From Gorsachius magnificus (lineage: Eukaryota > Chordata > Aves > Pelecaniformes > Ardeidae), in assembly GCA_034008185.1 (NCBI GenBank), contig CM067081.1:17111821-17175820 (forward strand): DNA of 64,000 bases. The letters are read 5' to 3'. The translations under genes and the position numbers were made by a program. This document shows, piece by piece, positions 23,401-36,080 of this stretch. Under the pieces are notes generated by a model. It had not been told where the DNA came from. It ran no database searches and worked only from the letters and a program-made list of their open reading frames with translations. Every line of letters starts with the position of its first letter. Position 1 is the first letter of the stretch.

Positions 23401-26400
23401 GAAGAAATACTTGCATGTAGTTAAAACTTTGAAAAGCTTTCCATTCCTGTAGCTAACTTTACGTGATTTGACTTGTCGCCCAAAGAGTCTACCATTGAAG
23501 CAAATATCACCCATTGACCTGCAGGGTGCATTTACTGATTCAAAGGTAATAGCAATATTCATGTAAAATCACCAGTATGAACCGGTTTTTTTGAGTTTAA
23601 AAATTTTTTTCAAATTATTCCTGTTAAACACACAGTATTAGCCATAGGACGTAGTATGCAGATTTAGCTACAGCACTGTCCATTGTGGGTGAGCAGATGC
23701 TTTTCTCTATATCACCAAAATCTATTCCAGAAAAATATATTTCTGCGCTGGAAAATAAATTCTCCCTCTCTTACCCCTTGTTACCTACTCTCTTATCAAA
23801 TCACTCCTTCTCTCTGTAGCTCACCAGGTCCCTCATTTACCTCTCATTGTGCCCAAGTTGATTGAGAAAAACACTTAAATTGCTGGACTTCAACGCTAGC
23901 CTAGCTTCTACACCCATCAGTCAGCTCAGTAAATCAGTCAGGCCTGCCCTCATCTTCCAGCACCACCTCAGTTCAGCTTGATACAAAATAGTTATCCCTC
24001 AGCTCCCCCAACTTCCTCCTGCAGTCCCTTCAGAGAACCTACAGAAGTTCTTTTTGGGCAATAAATCCAGAGAATAAACAAACAAATCACTTCATGGCAT
24101 CAAATAATTCTCACCCTTTCTACCTACGTAAGCAATTCACTCCCTAGATTTTTTACCTCTTAATTCTAGGGTCTAACTACCTTTGGATCCACAGTGCTTG
24201 ACAAAGTCAGCCGATAGAGCTTTCCCAGTTGGAGTACAAATTGGTTTTATAGGCAATACTTAGTGCATAGTGTGGGTTTCACTCTTTGGAACACATAAAT
24301 GAATACCTACATGTAGTTTTAACATCTGCATAATCATCTGTTCTATGATAGACGTGTCCTGGTTTTTATCAGTCAGCTGTATGCTCTGAAGGGCGGGAAT
24401 AAGGAGGTTATCAGTGTGCATTTCATGCTGTCTTAATGCAATCTCAAACTTTTAAACTATTTGATCAGAACAATTCCTGTTATTATGACTGTTTTAATCC
24501 CAGCTCAGTGGAAAATATTTCTAAGTGGATTTTACTTTGCAGTTATTTAATCATCCATAACACTGTTTTTCCAGGGATCTTGATGCACTATTGTTGAAGT
24601 ATATGATGGTATTGATCCTGCTCCAGGCAGGAAAATGCACAGTGGTAAAGGCAGGCTGAGAAACAGGTGTTGTGGATTCGCCTCACATCCACTGCTTGTC
24701 TTCTCACTCCCTTATACAAATGCATTCATCCACGAGAGTGGTAGCAAAGCCTGTCTCAAAAAAGAACGTGGCACTTTTTTTTTTTTTTTTAATACACTTG
24801 GCTAGTGAGTAGAGTGTATAAATAAGGAAGGCTGCATGCAGCTTGAAATAGAGTAAATGTTAGAAAGAAGCTGAGGTTGAGAGAACTTTAAAAATCATTG
24901 TAACAAAATAGGCTGGATGTTTTTAATACCGAAAGTAAGTACTTTGGCTGGTGTGTATTTCGGTTATGCAGCTTTGTGTGACCAGACAGAAGCTGGATCT
25001 TCCAAGGCAGTCATATCAGTATAGAATAAGCAATGGTCATTTTCTGGCTTTATATAGCCCAAGATCTTTAAAATGGAGGCTTCCTCCCACTCATGACCAA
25101 TGAAGATGCTTTGCCCATTTATCATGCAGTTCAGATGTGGAGAAGGAAAGTAGAAGAAGGTACCAGGAATCATCAAGATTAACTGTTGTTTTGGAAACAG
25201 AGATAAATACACCTCTTAGAAGTGATGCAGGAGCAGGTGCTGGTTGTTGCACATGCATTCCGTATCAAAAGTAGTTGCTGAGCACTATAAAAAATTTGTT
25301 TTAAGTTTGAGAATGCTGGTTTCAGTAATCAGGTTCAAGACTGGTCTCTTGTTTGCTTCTTATAAATGTTTCAACTTCTATTTTATATTAAAAAATAAAA
25401 AAAATAACAAAGATAATGTAATGTATAAATTTTTGCAGAATTAGGTCCTAAAAAACATCATGCATTTTCTGTCATACATCCTTCTCTGGAGAAACATGTA
25501 GGTTAATTACATAAATAAGAGAAATATTAGGTTCTAAACTTACATGGTGTGATCTGTGCATTAGTCTTGTTGAAATTGCAGAAAATTCTGTCACTCACCA
25601 GTTTCAAAAGAGCTCCATGCTGAAATTATCAAATATAAGCTCTGAAAACAAGGATCAAAGAAACATAAAAATACTGAAAAATCATATTTTTTAAAAAATC
25701 AGTTGGCAGAGAGAAGTGCACAAAACACCTGTAAAAACATATTGAAGAAGGAAAAGAGAAGTTATTCACAACCTTAAATCAAATCTCACTTGTTTTAGCT
25801 ACTAAAGAAATGGAAATGCTGAATGCTAAAGAAGTTAATACAATTTCTTTGATTCTAATTTTTCTTTTGACATGTGCTGTTTGCTAAGTTACTAAGGTTG
25901 ATCCTATGTTTCGTCTTCCCAGGAAAGTCCTGTTTTTTCTTACACCAGGAAAGCATTGCTCAAATAAATTTCTGTCATATTGACATCTTTTAAGTCAATG
26001 AACCATAGATCCCCTATATGATCCATTGCTAACTCAGTCCTTGTAAGAGAAATAGTTTCATTTACACACATCCAGAGCCCTTTAATGGTTTTTGAGTGTA
26101 TAACATCATGTGATAAAGATTTAGAAAATGTAAATTCTGCAAAGAATATCTGAAAGAAGAGACAACTTTAGTGTCTGTATCCAAACCATATTATGCTATG
26201 TAGAATCTTACATATATTTACAAATCAAATTTATTGCTGAAATTAAAGATACATTTGCACTACTTGGTGCCAATTGCCAGGTTGTCCTGAACCAAACCAA
26301 ACCACGTGAAACACCTCACTACTTCCCTGTCATTATCTTGTCCTGAAGTCATCTACAATCCAAGAATCATTTTTAAAGAAGAGATGAGATTTGTCTCTCC

Positions 26401-27306
26401 TATTTTTACATACCCACAATGTAGATGTTGGAGTGAGTCACTCCAAGATGAATAAAGAAGGAAAAGGGGAAAAAGGTAAAAAAATAGACACATTTTAAGG
26501 ACAGGTTGATCTGACCTTATTATAGACCTCTAACTGTTTTACCTTCCAGGCTGCTTCCTGTTAGTAAGCACACCAGAGGGGCAGAGAGGCTAGGGGCTTG
26601 GGGACTGCAGCTAGGAATATGAAATACTGCCAGCGCTGCTGGTGGATCTCTGGCCCCTAAGGCTGGGGAAGATTCAAATACTTCCAAATTTGGGGGAAGT
26701 TTCAAAGTGCAGGGAAAAGTGCATTTCTGAAGTGAATGGAAGAAGCCTCTTCAGCACAAAAGTTCAAGTTAGCAACCAGGGTCAAAGTCTCTGAAGACAC
26801 ATGAAGGATCTGAGTTGTTAGCTGGTTGGTCAGCAGAGGTGCAATGAGCTGTAACATCTATCTGCTTCCAACCTTTCTTTTGGAGCAGGAGTCCATCTCA
26901 CCTTGCCCTTACTGCTGGTCTACCAGCTTCCAGTGTCTTGAACACCAAATGTAGTCCATGACCAGTTTGAAAACAACTAGTATAGATAATCCTACTTTTC
27001 AGCTTCCTAGAGTTAGTTTGGGAACTTCACTACTCCTGGGACAGTTATGGGTTATAATCCCGAGGACTACAGTAAGTCAGTCTTTATTCCATAGGCAGAT
27101 ATATGCTGCATTGGATATCTCCCTCTGATTCAAGAAACTGGGAAGGCTGTTGGAGTGAGAGCCCATCACTTGAGTAAGATCTGGTGTCACTCACATGAGA
27201 GAAGGACATTTGAGGCTTAAAATTTTAAAACTAAATATATCCAACTTATATGTATTAGAAAATCAAAGATGTCAATTCAGCATCTTCCATACTCTCTAAG
27301 GTTAGA
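20480..27306. other. unannotated AT-rich sequence
   Basis: Poly-T tracts occur near 20888-20904 and 24777-24791. I recognise no gene or repeat family. Frames such as 24964-25212 (-) and 26520-26705 (-) are short and lack known domains. Confidence 0.5.
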
Positions 27307-27511
27307 ACGACTTCACCAAAAGGATTGTCAAGAACTGGAAGAGGCTGCCCAGGGAAGTGGTTGAGTCTCCATCCCTGGGGGTATTTAAAAGACGGGTGGC
27401 CGAAGTGCTTAGGGCTATGGTTTAGTGGTGGGATTGCAGTGTTATGTTAACAGTTGGACTCAATGATCTTGGAGGTCTTTTCGAACCAAAACGATTCTAT
27501 GGTTATGTGAC
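27307..27511 (+). mobile_element. CR1 LINE 3'-end fragment
   Basis: Sense-orientation CR1 3' end: AGAGGCTGCCCAGGGAAGTGG, CCATCCCTGG, GGTATTTAAAAGACG, GTGCTTAGGGCTATGGTTTAG, GTTGGACTCAATGATCTTGGAGG and a degraded GATTCTATGGTTATGTGA tail. It is about 205 bp and 5'-truncated. It belongs to the same subfamily type as the larger fragment at 43.6 kb, which shares the CCCAGGGAAGTGG and GGTATTTA.AAGACGGGT motifs. Confidence 0.93.
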
Positions 27512-28635
27512 TTAGTTTTCCAAAAATTGTAGAAAGAAACTTGTATGACTCAGACAGTTTTAAGGATATGTTTGCTTTCATGTGTTTTCTCCAACCTTGG
27601 TCTTTGAAGTTGCTGGCTGCATACTTCTTAACATTAGTGTCACACACCTTTTGACACTACCATTATATTTTCTAGTAAGTGGCAAAAGGTCTTCATTACG
27701 GTTCTTCATGAAATGAAAGACAGAGAAAGGAAAACTTCTCATTTTCTTTTTTTTCAGAATCCACCCTCTAGCAAAGCAGGCCATTATCAATTATATTTAT
27801 TTTACTTTTAAAGAAACTTTCCAAAGCAAAAATGTATCTTTTGTGACCTTTTTGTAAATTTTGTAAATTGCATAGTTTCAAAATTTAATCCAACTGTTTT
27901 ATTGATTAAATGCTTGTTTAGAGTTACCCCATGGATAGCATGGAAAGAAAACAATGAAACGGAGAGGAAAAGAACATATAAAGTCATCTGAATCCAGCAA
28001 GGCTCTGAAACTCAAGCCAGCTATTGCTGCTATGTCTACTTTCAGGTGTAGAAGCCTTCCTTTCGGTAACTATCATTGAAATACCAGCTATAAGTATTCA
28101 GTTATTCTACTCAGTAAGGTCAAACATCAACTATATGTTCAAATTACTTGCAAAAATAAATCATCTATTCTGGGAAAGTCTATCCATATAATTATACATT
28201 TCTATACTGCCACAATATTGTATATTGACCATGATTGTTCATTTAATAGGGTTTTCATTCTCTGAATTGCTTTTTTGGCCATCTCACAGCTCCGTGAGAG
28301 TTTTTCTGAGTTGACACAGTTCTCAAACTGGTAAATCTTAGTCATATTCTTCTGAGTAAATATCTCCATCAGATTAGAGTCACTATCTTTGGCAGCCTGC
28401 AAACTATTTTCATAGGGGTAATCACCATTTCTAATTTGCATTTGGTAAGGTATCCAGACTGTAAATGAACTTGTCAGATTCTGATCCTTCCCTAGTCTTT
28501 GTGACCCTCTCTCTCACAGTTACTCAGAAATTGTTTTACGTATGTATAGTATGCTCCCATGCCAGCTATCTCCTACTACAGCTAGTTGCAACGAGCACAT
28601 TTCCAAGCACAAAATATCCCTTATTCTTCTACAAT
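27512..28635. other. unannotated sequence
   Basis: A 79-codon minus-strand frame (28202-28441) looks helical but has no recognisable domain and no visible splice context. I see nothing else. Confidence 0.45.
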
Positions 28636-28740
28636 GCCAGGCCTGTTGGTGACAGATGGGGTACACCTGTCTCAAAGGGGGAAAAGGATCTTTGCACAGG
28701 AGCAAGCAGGGCTCAGTGAAAGAGCTTTAAACTTGATTTC
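28636..28740 (+). pseudogene. CR1 ORF1 C-terminus (SGNH-type esterase remnant)
   Basis: The frame reads VTDGVHLSQRGKRIFAQE and then LSERALN before a stop. In CR1 LINEs, ORF1 ends in an SGNH/GDSL-like esterase domain whose last conserved block is a D-x-x-H motif. Here that block is the D-G-V-H within TDGVHLS. The rest of the domain, including the catalytic serine block, is missing upstream, so this is a truncated tail of the protein. Its position about 240 bases ahead of the ORF2 endonuclease fits CR1 gene order. Confidence 0.75.
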
Positions 28741-28959
28741 AAGGCAGAAAGGGATAAAATCAGGCTCACTAGAGATAAGCCTGGGGGCGGCACACCAGTG
28801 TTTGAGGGACGGTGTGCTAGTGAGGTCCTTCGGTCTGCCATCTCAGTGGAGGTAGGGGATGGAGATCCTTGCGACAGCAAGGATGCAAGGGTTATGGGTG
28901 TGTTAGAAACCATGGAAGCACCTGAGAATGGTCACATAGGAACTAGGGCTTCTCCTCCA

Positions 28960-29945
28960 GAAAAGATAGCCCAACTGAAAGGCATCTACACTAATGCACG
29001 CAGCATGGGCAACAAACACAAGGAGCTGGAAGCCATTGTGCAGCAGGAAGCTGTTATATGGTTGCCATCATAGAAGCATGGTGGGATGAGTTGCATAACC
29101 GGAGTGCTGCAATGGATAGCTATAAACTCTTCAGAAAGGACAGGCAAGGAAGGAGAGGTGGTGAGGTAGCCCTGTGTGTTAGGGAGTGTTTTGATTGTCT
29201 AGAGCTGCATGATGGTGACGAGAGGGTTGATGTTTATGGGTAAGAATCAGGGGGAAGGCCAGCAAGGTTGATTTCATGGTGGGAGTCTGTTACAGCCCTT
29301 GTTCTTCTGGGGGACTTCAACTTGCCAGATGTCTGCTGACAATACAGTACCGTACAGAGGAAACAGTCTAGGAGGTTCCTGGAGTGTATGGAAGAGAAAT
29401 TCCTGACACAACTGGTGAGTCAGCCAACTAGGGAAGGCACCCCACTGGATCTGTTGTTCACAAACAGAGACCATCTTGGGCACAGTGACCACAAAATAGA
29501 GTTTTCGATTCTTGGAGAAGGAGGAAGGGAGGTCAGCAGAACCCCTACCTTGGACTTCCAGAGGGCAGACTTTCACCTGTTTAGGAGCCTGGCTGACAGA
29601 GTCCCTTGGGGGGCAGTCCTGAAGGGCAAAGATGTCCAGGAAGGATGGGCATTCTTCAAGAAGGAAATCTTAAATATGCAGGAGCAAGCTGTCCTCATGT
29701 GCCGAAAGATGAGACAGCAGGGAAGAAGACTGTCCTGGCTGAACAGAGAACTTTGGCTGGAACTCAGGAAAAAAGGAGAGTTTATGACCTTTGGAAGAAG
29801 GGACAGGCAACTCAGGAGAACTACAAGGATGTCTTGAGGTTATGCAGGGAGAAAATTAGAAGGGCCAAAGCCCAACTAGAACTTAATCTTGCTACTGCTG
29901 TAAAAGACAATAAAAAAAAGTTTCTATAAATACATTAGCAACAAA
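28960..29945 (+). pseudogene. CR1 ORF2 endonuclease domain, broken
   Basis: ORF2 encodes an AP-type endonuclease followed by a reverse transcriptase and nicks target DNA during retrotransposition. Visible here are IYTNARSMGNK near 28985, then after a frame change EAWWDE near 29075 and RRGGEVAL. GDFNLPD follows near 29310, then the catalytic SDH at about 29484-29492 within GHSDHKIEF. The linker with FKKEILNMQEQ and RRAKAQLELNLATAV comes last. Frames shift at least three times (around 29050, 29245-29390 and 29760). A small deletion also removes residues just before the SDH box. The product cannot be functional. Confidence 0.88.
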
Positions 29946-29973
29946 ATGAGCACTAAGGAGAATCTCCATCCTT

Positions 29974-32900
29974 TAGTGATGCTTCCCTCACCCTTCTTAC
30001 TCCATTCTGACCTTCTTCACTCCCCCCAGTCTGGCTAGACAAGATATGTATATCTACTAATACCTTCAAAAAATGAGCATTCTACCTCTCTGAGTGACAG
30101 ACTTATGCCAATTTGGACCCCAAAATTTATGCTGCATTTCAAAATTTTGGCCCAAATATAACAGGCATAAATAGCTAAAAGCAGCAGAATAACCAATCCA
30201 CATTGTAAATATTGCCAGAATTGTAAATTGCAAGAGTCATTTCTTGCTCTGCAGCATCACAATTGGACTGTGGAAAAAGAAAGTCAGAGGCTCAGCCATA
30301 GATCACATAGAGCTCTGTGCTGGCATCACAGGAGCAAAGATGGATTGAGGTAAAGAAATCCCATAGAAAAGGTTTAACTTAGCTTTTTCACAGTGCAGAA
30401 ATGTGTTTTACTGTGTGGTGCTTTGTCTGATGCAGGGTGCAATCAGGCAAGACAGACTGAACCAGTCTAATAGGTTGCTGCCCCGGAAAGGCCACTCCTC
30501 TGAGCCAGTTCTGGTGCTCATACTGCCCCTCAGTGAGCAAATTCCATCCCTTAATCCAGCAGAAAAAGGAAACAAAAAGAGAGATTTCTGCTGGATTGGT
30601 GAGTTGCATTTTCTTACCGTGAAAATGTGAGCAAGACTATCCAGTACTCCCAGAGAGTGAATACATAGATGGAGCAGGGATGGATGGGGCTGAGGGAAGA
30701 AACCTTTCCCTTCTGTTACCTGCGAACTGTTATGGCAGTTCACCAGCGCCTCACCTGGGTGCCCTTCTAAAGGATGCTGACACACAACATTTGTACATTC
30801 TGTGCTGAGAGTATATATGAAACACCCAGGACCTGTGGATGGAATATAACAATAGCACAATTTAGATGAGACATAGTAATTATCTTAACTCCTAAATTAA
30901 CTTCTTGAAACCCATGAAATATATGACCCCAGTTTAAACAACACAATATATAGGATAGTGCAAAAACTAAAATAAATAAATAAAAATTTTATGTATTTAT
31001 GACAAGTTTCATCTCAGCATCAATGGTATTTTTTACCTCCTTAGCAAGCTTTCCTGCTTTTTATACAAAAGATATAGGCTCAGGACTATCAAGAACTGAG
31101 AAATATTCCCCAGTAAGTCGTTGTGAGGACTGTAACATGTTTTTCCCTACCCTGGACAGTACCTGATGGGTACAGCTGTCTGCAGGCTGCCCCCAGCACT
31201 GAAGAAACAACATGTAGTCACCAGCACTATCCCAGGGAAACATTTCTGGACCCCAGGGAGTCACACAGAACTGTTACAACAGGCCAAGTACAGTATATTC
31301 AAGACAGTGGTGACAAAGATATTAAGTGACTGCTTCTCATGATTTCCTGAATTCAGCCAGTGCAGTCCTAATCCACAGAATAAAATCAGACTAACAGATT
31401 CAGAGACAGAAATTTAGCATGTTCTGATGAACTTTGGGCGAAAGACTCTGTAAGGTTAAGTTCAAGAGCACCATTTCTAAAGAATAGTGAAGCAATTCAA
31501 GGTAAAAATGAATGAAAGATACACCACAGGTGTAACAGGTTTGCTCTCTGGCTTATTTCATGCACCTTCCACTGCTTGCAATGTTTAAATCACCAGTGGT
31601 ACTGAAACACTTCTGGCCTGCTTCTGTGGTGTTCTTGCTTCTGCTTGCATGCTGGGGATTAAAGTGATCATCATATTTGGGGCTGAGAAGGAGAGTTCCC
31701 CTGGGTCACAAAGGGAGGGATACTGGGTGCAAGGATGTGGCAGGTACTCTCTTTCTAACCTTTCTCTTCAGCATGAGGCATGGCCCCATCTCTAAAGTCA
31801 TCTGGGAATCTTTACCTACTAAATTACCGGTTATAGGCAGAACAGTGGTGGTACCCTTTGATTCCCTTGCTTTCTTCCAATGTCATGTTATGATTTCTAA
31901 CACTTCATGTGGCTTTTGCCCTACTTCTTGTGAGTGCTGGGCACTGGGAAGTGCTCTGTAGCGGGTGGTGGGTGGGCGACTGGTGTCTGTGTCTATAATT
32001 GTACTGCAAATACAGGGGAACCGTTCTCCTTTGTGTGTCCTATGTGCAGCTCCCATAACTCTCTTCAGATTACTTCCACCAGTGCCCAGATGTTCTGCTG
32101 GCTGAGCATCACTTCAGTAGTCTTAACTGGTAAGAGTAGAAGCAAGTACTGAGGTATCATGGTGTGGTTTTGAAGCCTCAGAGATTGCTGACAAGAGGTA
32201 CCTGATTCCTTGCAAGTAAACAGTCCTTTCCTCTCCCCATCTCATTAACTATTCTAAAAAGTCATTTGCAGAGGAAACAGATAAGCATGTACAATTACCT
32301 AAAGGAGATGCAGTCTCTTTCAGAATCAGTGTGACTGATGAAATGTATATTTTGATTCACCTAATGCTAAAGTAAACAACTAAATTAGGCCATGTGAACT
32401 GTCCTTTAAGTGCCTGTTTCTCTCCAATACTATAAGGGAGCAGAGGTTGCCTAGTATAGATGCATTCTGAACATCTAACATGTATGCATCCGGAAGTAGC
32501 AGAAATGAATCCCATCTTGGGCAGTAGCTAGCTTGATGAAAGCACTATGGTAAAAATTGAACAAGTGGAAGTTTATTTGGTTTCCTCTATTCACAGAACC
32601 AAAGAACTGGTCAGTTTTGCTGTTCAAAGGAGAATACAGCTTCCCATTTCTCTACACAAAGCAGGTTTTCTAACAAATCAGTGCCAAAAAAAGTCTTTTG
32701 AGTAAGAATTGTCCTATAAGTTCTTTGAGCAGCTTTGTGACAAAACCCAGGAACAGGCCTTAAAACAAATACAGCAATAGGAGCTCTGGCTCATAAACCA
32801 GAGGGAAAATAAAAACTCTTGAACCAACATGATGTTTCATGTGGTTTTTTGTTTTTCTGAGTGCTTTACAGCTTTCAGAGACATTAACAGTATATTAATT

Positions 32901-35900
32901 TTCCCATGTGGAATTCTACACTCAGGTTAATTTAAAACTGATGAATTTTATCAACGTAATGGGCCCCTACTGTATTGTTCAAATGCATATTAACTACTCT
33001 TTGTAAGAATTAATTAAGAAAAGAACAGAAAATCAAGGAGAATATCTTTGATTAAATCAGTTAAGTAAGAACTTACCCAGATTCAAAATGACTGTATTTT
33101 TTTCTGTATTATAGTAGTTAGGACATTGCAGAGAATAAATAAAAGCTTTTATGAAAAGAGACAAATATCTGGTCTATAAATACATTGCTTCAGTACAATC
33201 TCTTGAGTTATTTTCATATTGCATTCAGCTACTGCCATGACAATTTCCCCTGCTCTGCTCATGTCTTTGTATTTAAAACCAAAATAATGCTAAGAAAAAA
33301 ATTGGGTGAGAGAATACTGCATGAGAAAGAATTGGACATCTTGCTCTGAAGAATCTGAGTAGGCAATGAGACATGGGGAGAGCTTTTTACCTCCATGTAC
33401 GTTAGTTGCCACAGAGAGGAGTAGATCGCCTGGACAAATATCCTGTATAACACTGGTCACTCCCTCTCCATTCAGAGGTTCAAATTAAACCAAGGTCAGA
33501 GAACAATCACGATCTCTCTGCCACCCATGCCTGAAAGATTTCTTTGCTCATGAAGAAAAGAGAGCAGAGAGAGACTTGCGATTCCAGAAATAAACTATCT
33601 TATTTCAGCTTCAAAATAATTTGACAAGTGGTACCTGCCACTCAGCATTTGGTCCTTACATACCCTTCATAAGAGTTGATCAGCTTTGTGGCTCAGCAGC
33701 AGCAAAATATTTAGTCAGTTCAGTACTGAAAAGGCACTTCTTAGAAATTTCTCAATTGCCATCTCATTAAAGGTCACAGCTTTCCTACTGTTAATATAAA
33801 CTATTGGCAGATTCATATGAGAAAACTACCACATTTGTTCAAATTCAAGTTGTACTTTGGGGATTATTTTCATTTTGAACTCATGAGTTCTCTTAGGAAG
33901 AAAGGAATACAAGACCAAGACTGTTGAATCCACACCCTGTAAGACATGTTAAAAGCAAACAAGACAAAACCATAGAGCTAAACCCAAAATATTTTTTTGA
34001 GAGTGAAATTTTTAATCAAACTTGCTTAACAAGATGTGTCATACGGTTAGAATTCCATTCTGGACCCTCAGTAAAATCACTGGGACAAAATGACGATGGT
34101 AGCATGAACCATGAGCAGGCTGGCATGTGGTGAAAATCCTGGGTGAATTGGTACTGAAGGGGCCAGCCACTTCCCATGCCTTCTCCTCACTGACATTAAT
34201 TTTCAAATCCAATGAACAGAAAAGGTAAAACTAAGGCTTGGTTGGGAAACTCTCTGAGATGTTCATATCTGGTTGTCAAAGAACATATATAGAAAGTGTC
34301 TCTGTTCATATCCATGCAAGAAGTTTTTCAGTAAATGGTGAATAGGCCTGAATCCCACTTGGAAAGAAAAAAACACCATGGTCTGTCCTAACACTTTTTT
34401 CCTAAGAACCATAATTGTAGCTTTTCCATCCATTATTGATAGCAATTCTGGCACCGTGAGAAAAATCATAAACAGTGTTTTAACAAAATACCCAGAAAAA
34501 AATTACAGTATCACAAAAAATGGTAAATTTCAGCTGCATTTTACAGAAACAAGGACTTAAGTATTCTACTATAAGTAGGAAAAGCTAATGATAGTGAAAA
34601 CTAGTGGCAAAGTACACTGTTCTTGTTAAAATGTATTGTAAGCTGAGGTATAATCATTTCGGAAGGACAACTTAATATAATGTTTGACTATAGCACAACA
34701 GTGAGGAAAGGAAACATGAATAAACGGGAGGAGACCAGAAAGTAATTCAAGGGCAGAGGAAGAAGAACACAACCATGATCTGCATTTCTGCTGTGTTTCT
34801 GAGCAACAGCACTCAGAAAAAGCAGGTCAGCTCACCAGGTGAGTGAGACTGTGCAACTGTGTGATGCTGAACCCTCCTGAGGGTGCTCTTTCCATGTAAC
34901 ACCCATGTCCAAGGAACAGTACAGTGTATAAGCAGCTACAGCATCACAGAAAGTTTTTTTTATCTTAAAGGCAATGGCAAACTCAGCCAGCCTTTCTGGA
35001 ACATTTTCTCAAATATCCCACCCCTGTGAATTTGCAGAACACCAAGAACTAACACTTCTCTGAGCACGTATTCCTGTGAACTTCACTGCTTTTTCACCAG
35101 AAACATGAAAAACTTTCCTCAACCCTTCACCCCCACCTCAGTCCTTTCCAAACAGCAAATACAAGACCGGCTTCCAAGCTTCTGAAAGCTCTGTACATGT
35201 TTTTCCTCCATCAGTTGTGTCAGCAGTTTTCTGCTCTACCTGTTAAGCTTTCCCCTTTCTCATTAAGTTCCCTATAACTCACACTTCTTATTTCAATGTT
35301 GTACTCTAGATATTCTTTTGAGAGTGCTCAATACCATCACATAATTCTTTTGGCCATTTCTCCCAAAACCTGGACATGTGCTCTCCCACACTACCTTTCT
35401 TCTATGTAGGTTGTATCATTTCTAGACTGGAATAACAGACCCCTCTACCATCTTCCCACTCAGATCCATTTTCTCAGAAAATGTTTCTCCTATGGAGAGA
35501 ACGAAAAAGAAAAAAAACCACACCAACAGGTCAGAGAGAGCGAATTTTTTCCTTTCCTTCATAGAACAAAACCCAAATTATAGAACTACAGAGGTGTATT
35601 TCTAGCCTCACTTTTTGTCAGTTTAAATCTCTTTTTATGTGCTTTGGCTAAGCCAACAAAATTGGCTGGAGCATGGGAACAGAAAGTGAACAGCTTCACC
35701 CGCAACTTTATATAAATATTATAAATATGACGCATAGACATATTTTTCCTAAAGCACAACTTACCTCATTTCAGGGACGTAGGCATATTTACTCATCAAA
35801 ATCCTGGACTCTAACTATTTTGTAAATATATAGAGTTGGCCTGCCTTTTGCATCTGTGTTTAAATAATCCAAAGTGAGCTACAGTTTTACTGCAAATTAA

Positions 35901-36080
35901 TTATTTATACATGCAGGCATTTACACATTCACAGAAAATAACAGATGAACAAAGAACTGGAACAGAATTCCTATGACATCCTTATAGTAGGTAACTGTAT
36001 CATATAATATGCTATAATGAAAGATAATATAATATAATCAATTTCCTAAAATCATTCTACTGAAAACCAGAGTATTTTAC
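29974..36080. other. unannotated AT-rich sequence
   Basis: The largest frame, 30408-30860 (-), has 150 codons and is Cys/Ser-rich without a recognisable domain. I recognise no repeat family or RNA gene in this 6-kb stretch. Confidence 0.5.

Larger units (their letters stand above)
28636..29973 (+). mobile_element. CR1 LINE 5' portion lacking its 3' half
   Basis: This fragment carries the end of CR1 ORF1, the inter-ORF segment and the endonuclease half of ORF2. It then stops after the sequence coding KYISNKMSTKENLHPL, at about 29973, before the reverse transcriptase. CR1 copies are normally truncated at the 5' end because reverse transcription starts at the 3' tail. A copy missing its 3' half therefore implies a later deletion or rearrangement. 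Flanking DNA on both sides is ordinary AT-rich sequence. The subfamily differs from the 39.2-kb copy: its protein has an IVQQE motif where the other has a VLLES motif. Confidence 0.9.

Noticed and set aside
24964..25212. 82-codon minus-strand frame considered as an old exon or transposase fragment
   Set aside because: I could not place it in any family, and its flanks give no support.
28202..28441. 79-codon minus-strand frame with helical composition
   Set aside because: No recognisable family, and too short to separate from chance without conservation data.
30408..30860. 150-codon minus-strand frame
   Set aside because: It has no domain, is Ser/Cys-rich, and overlaps a plus-strand frame of similar quality. 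No splice context is evident.
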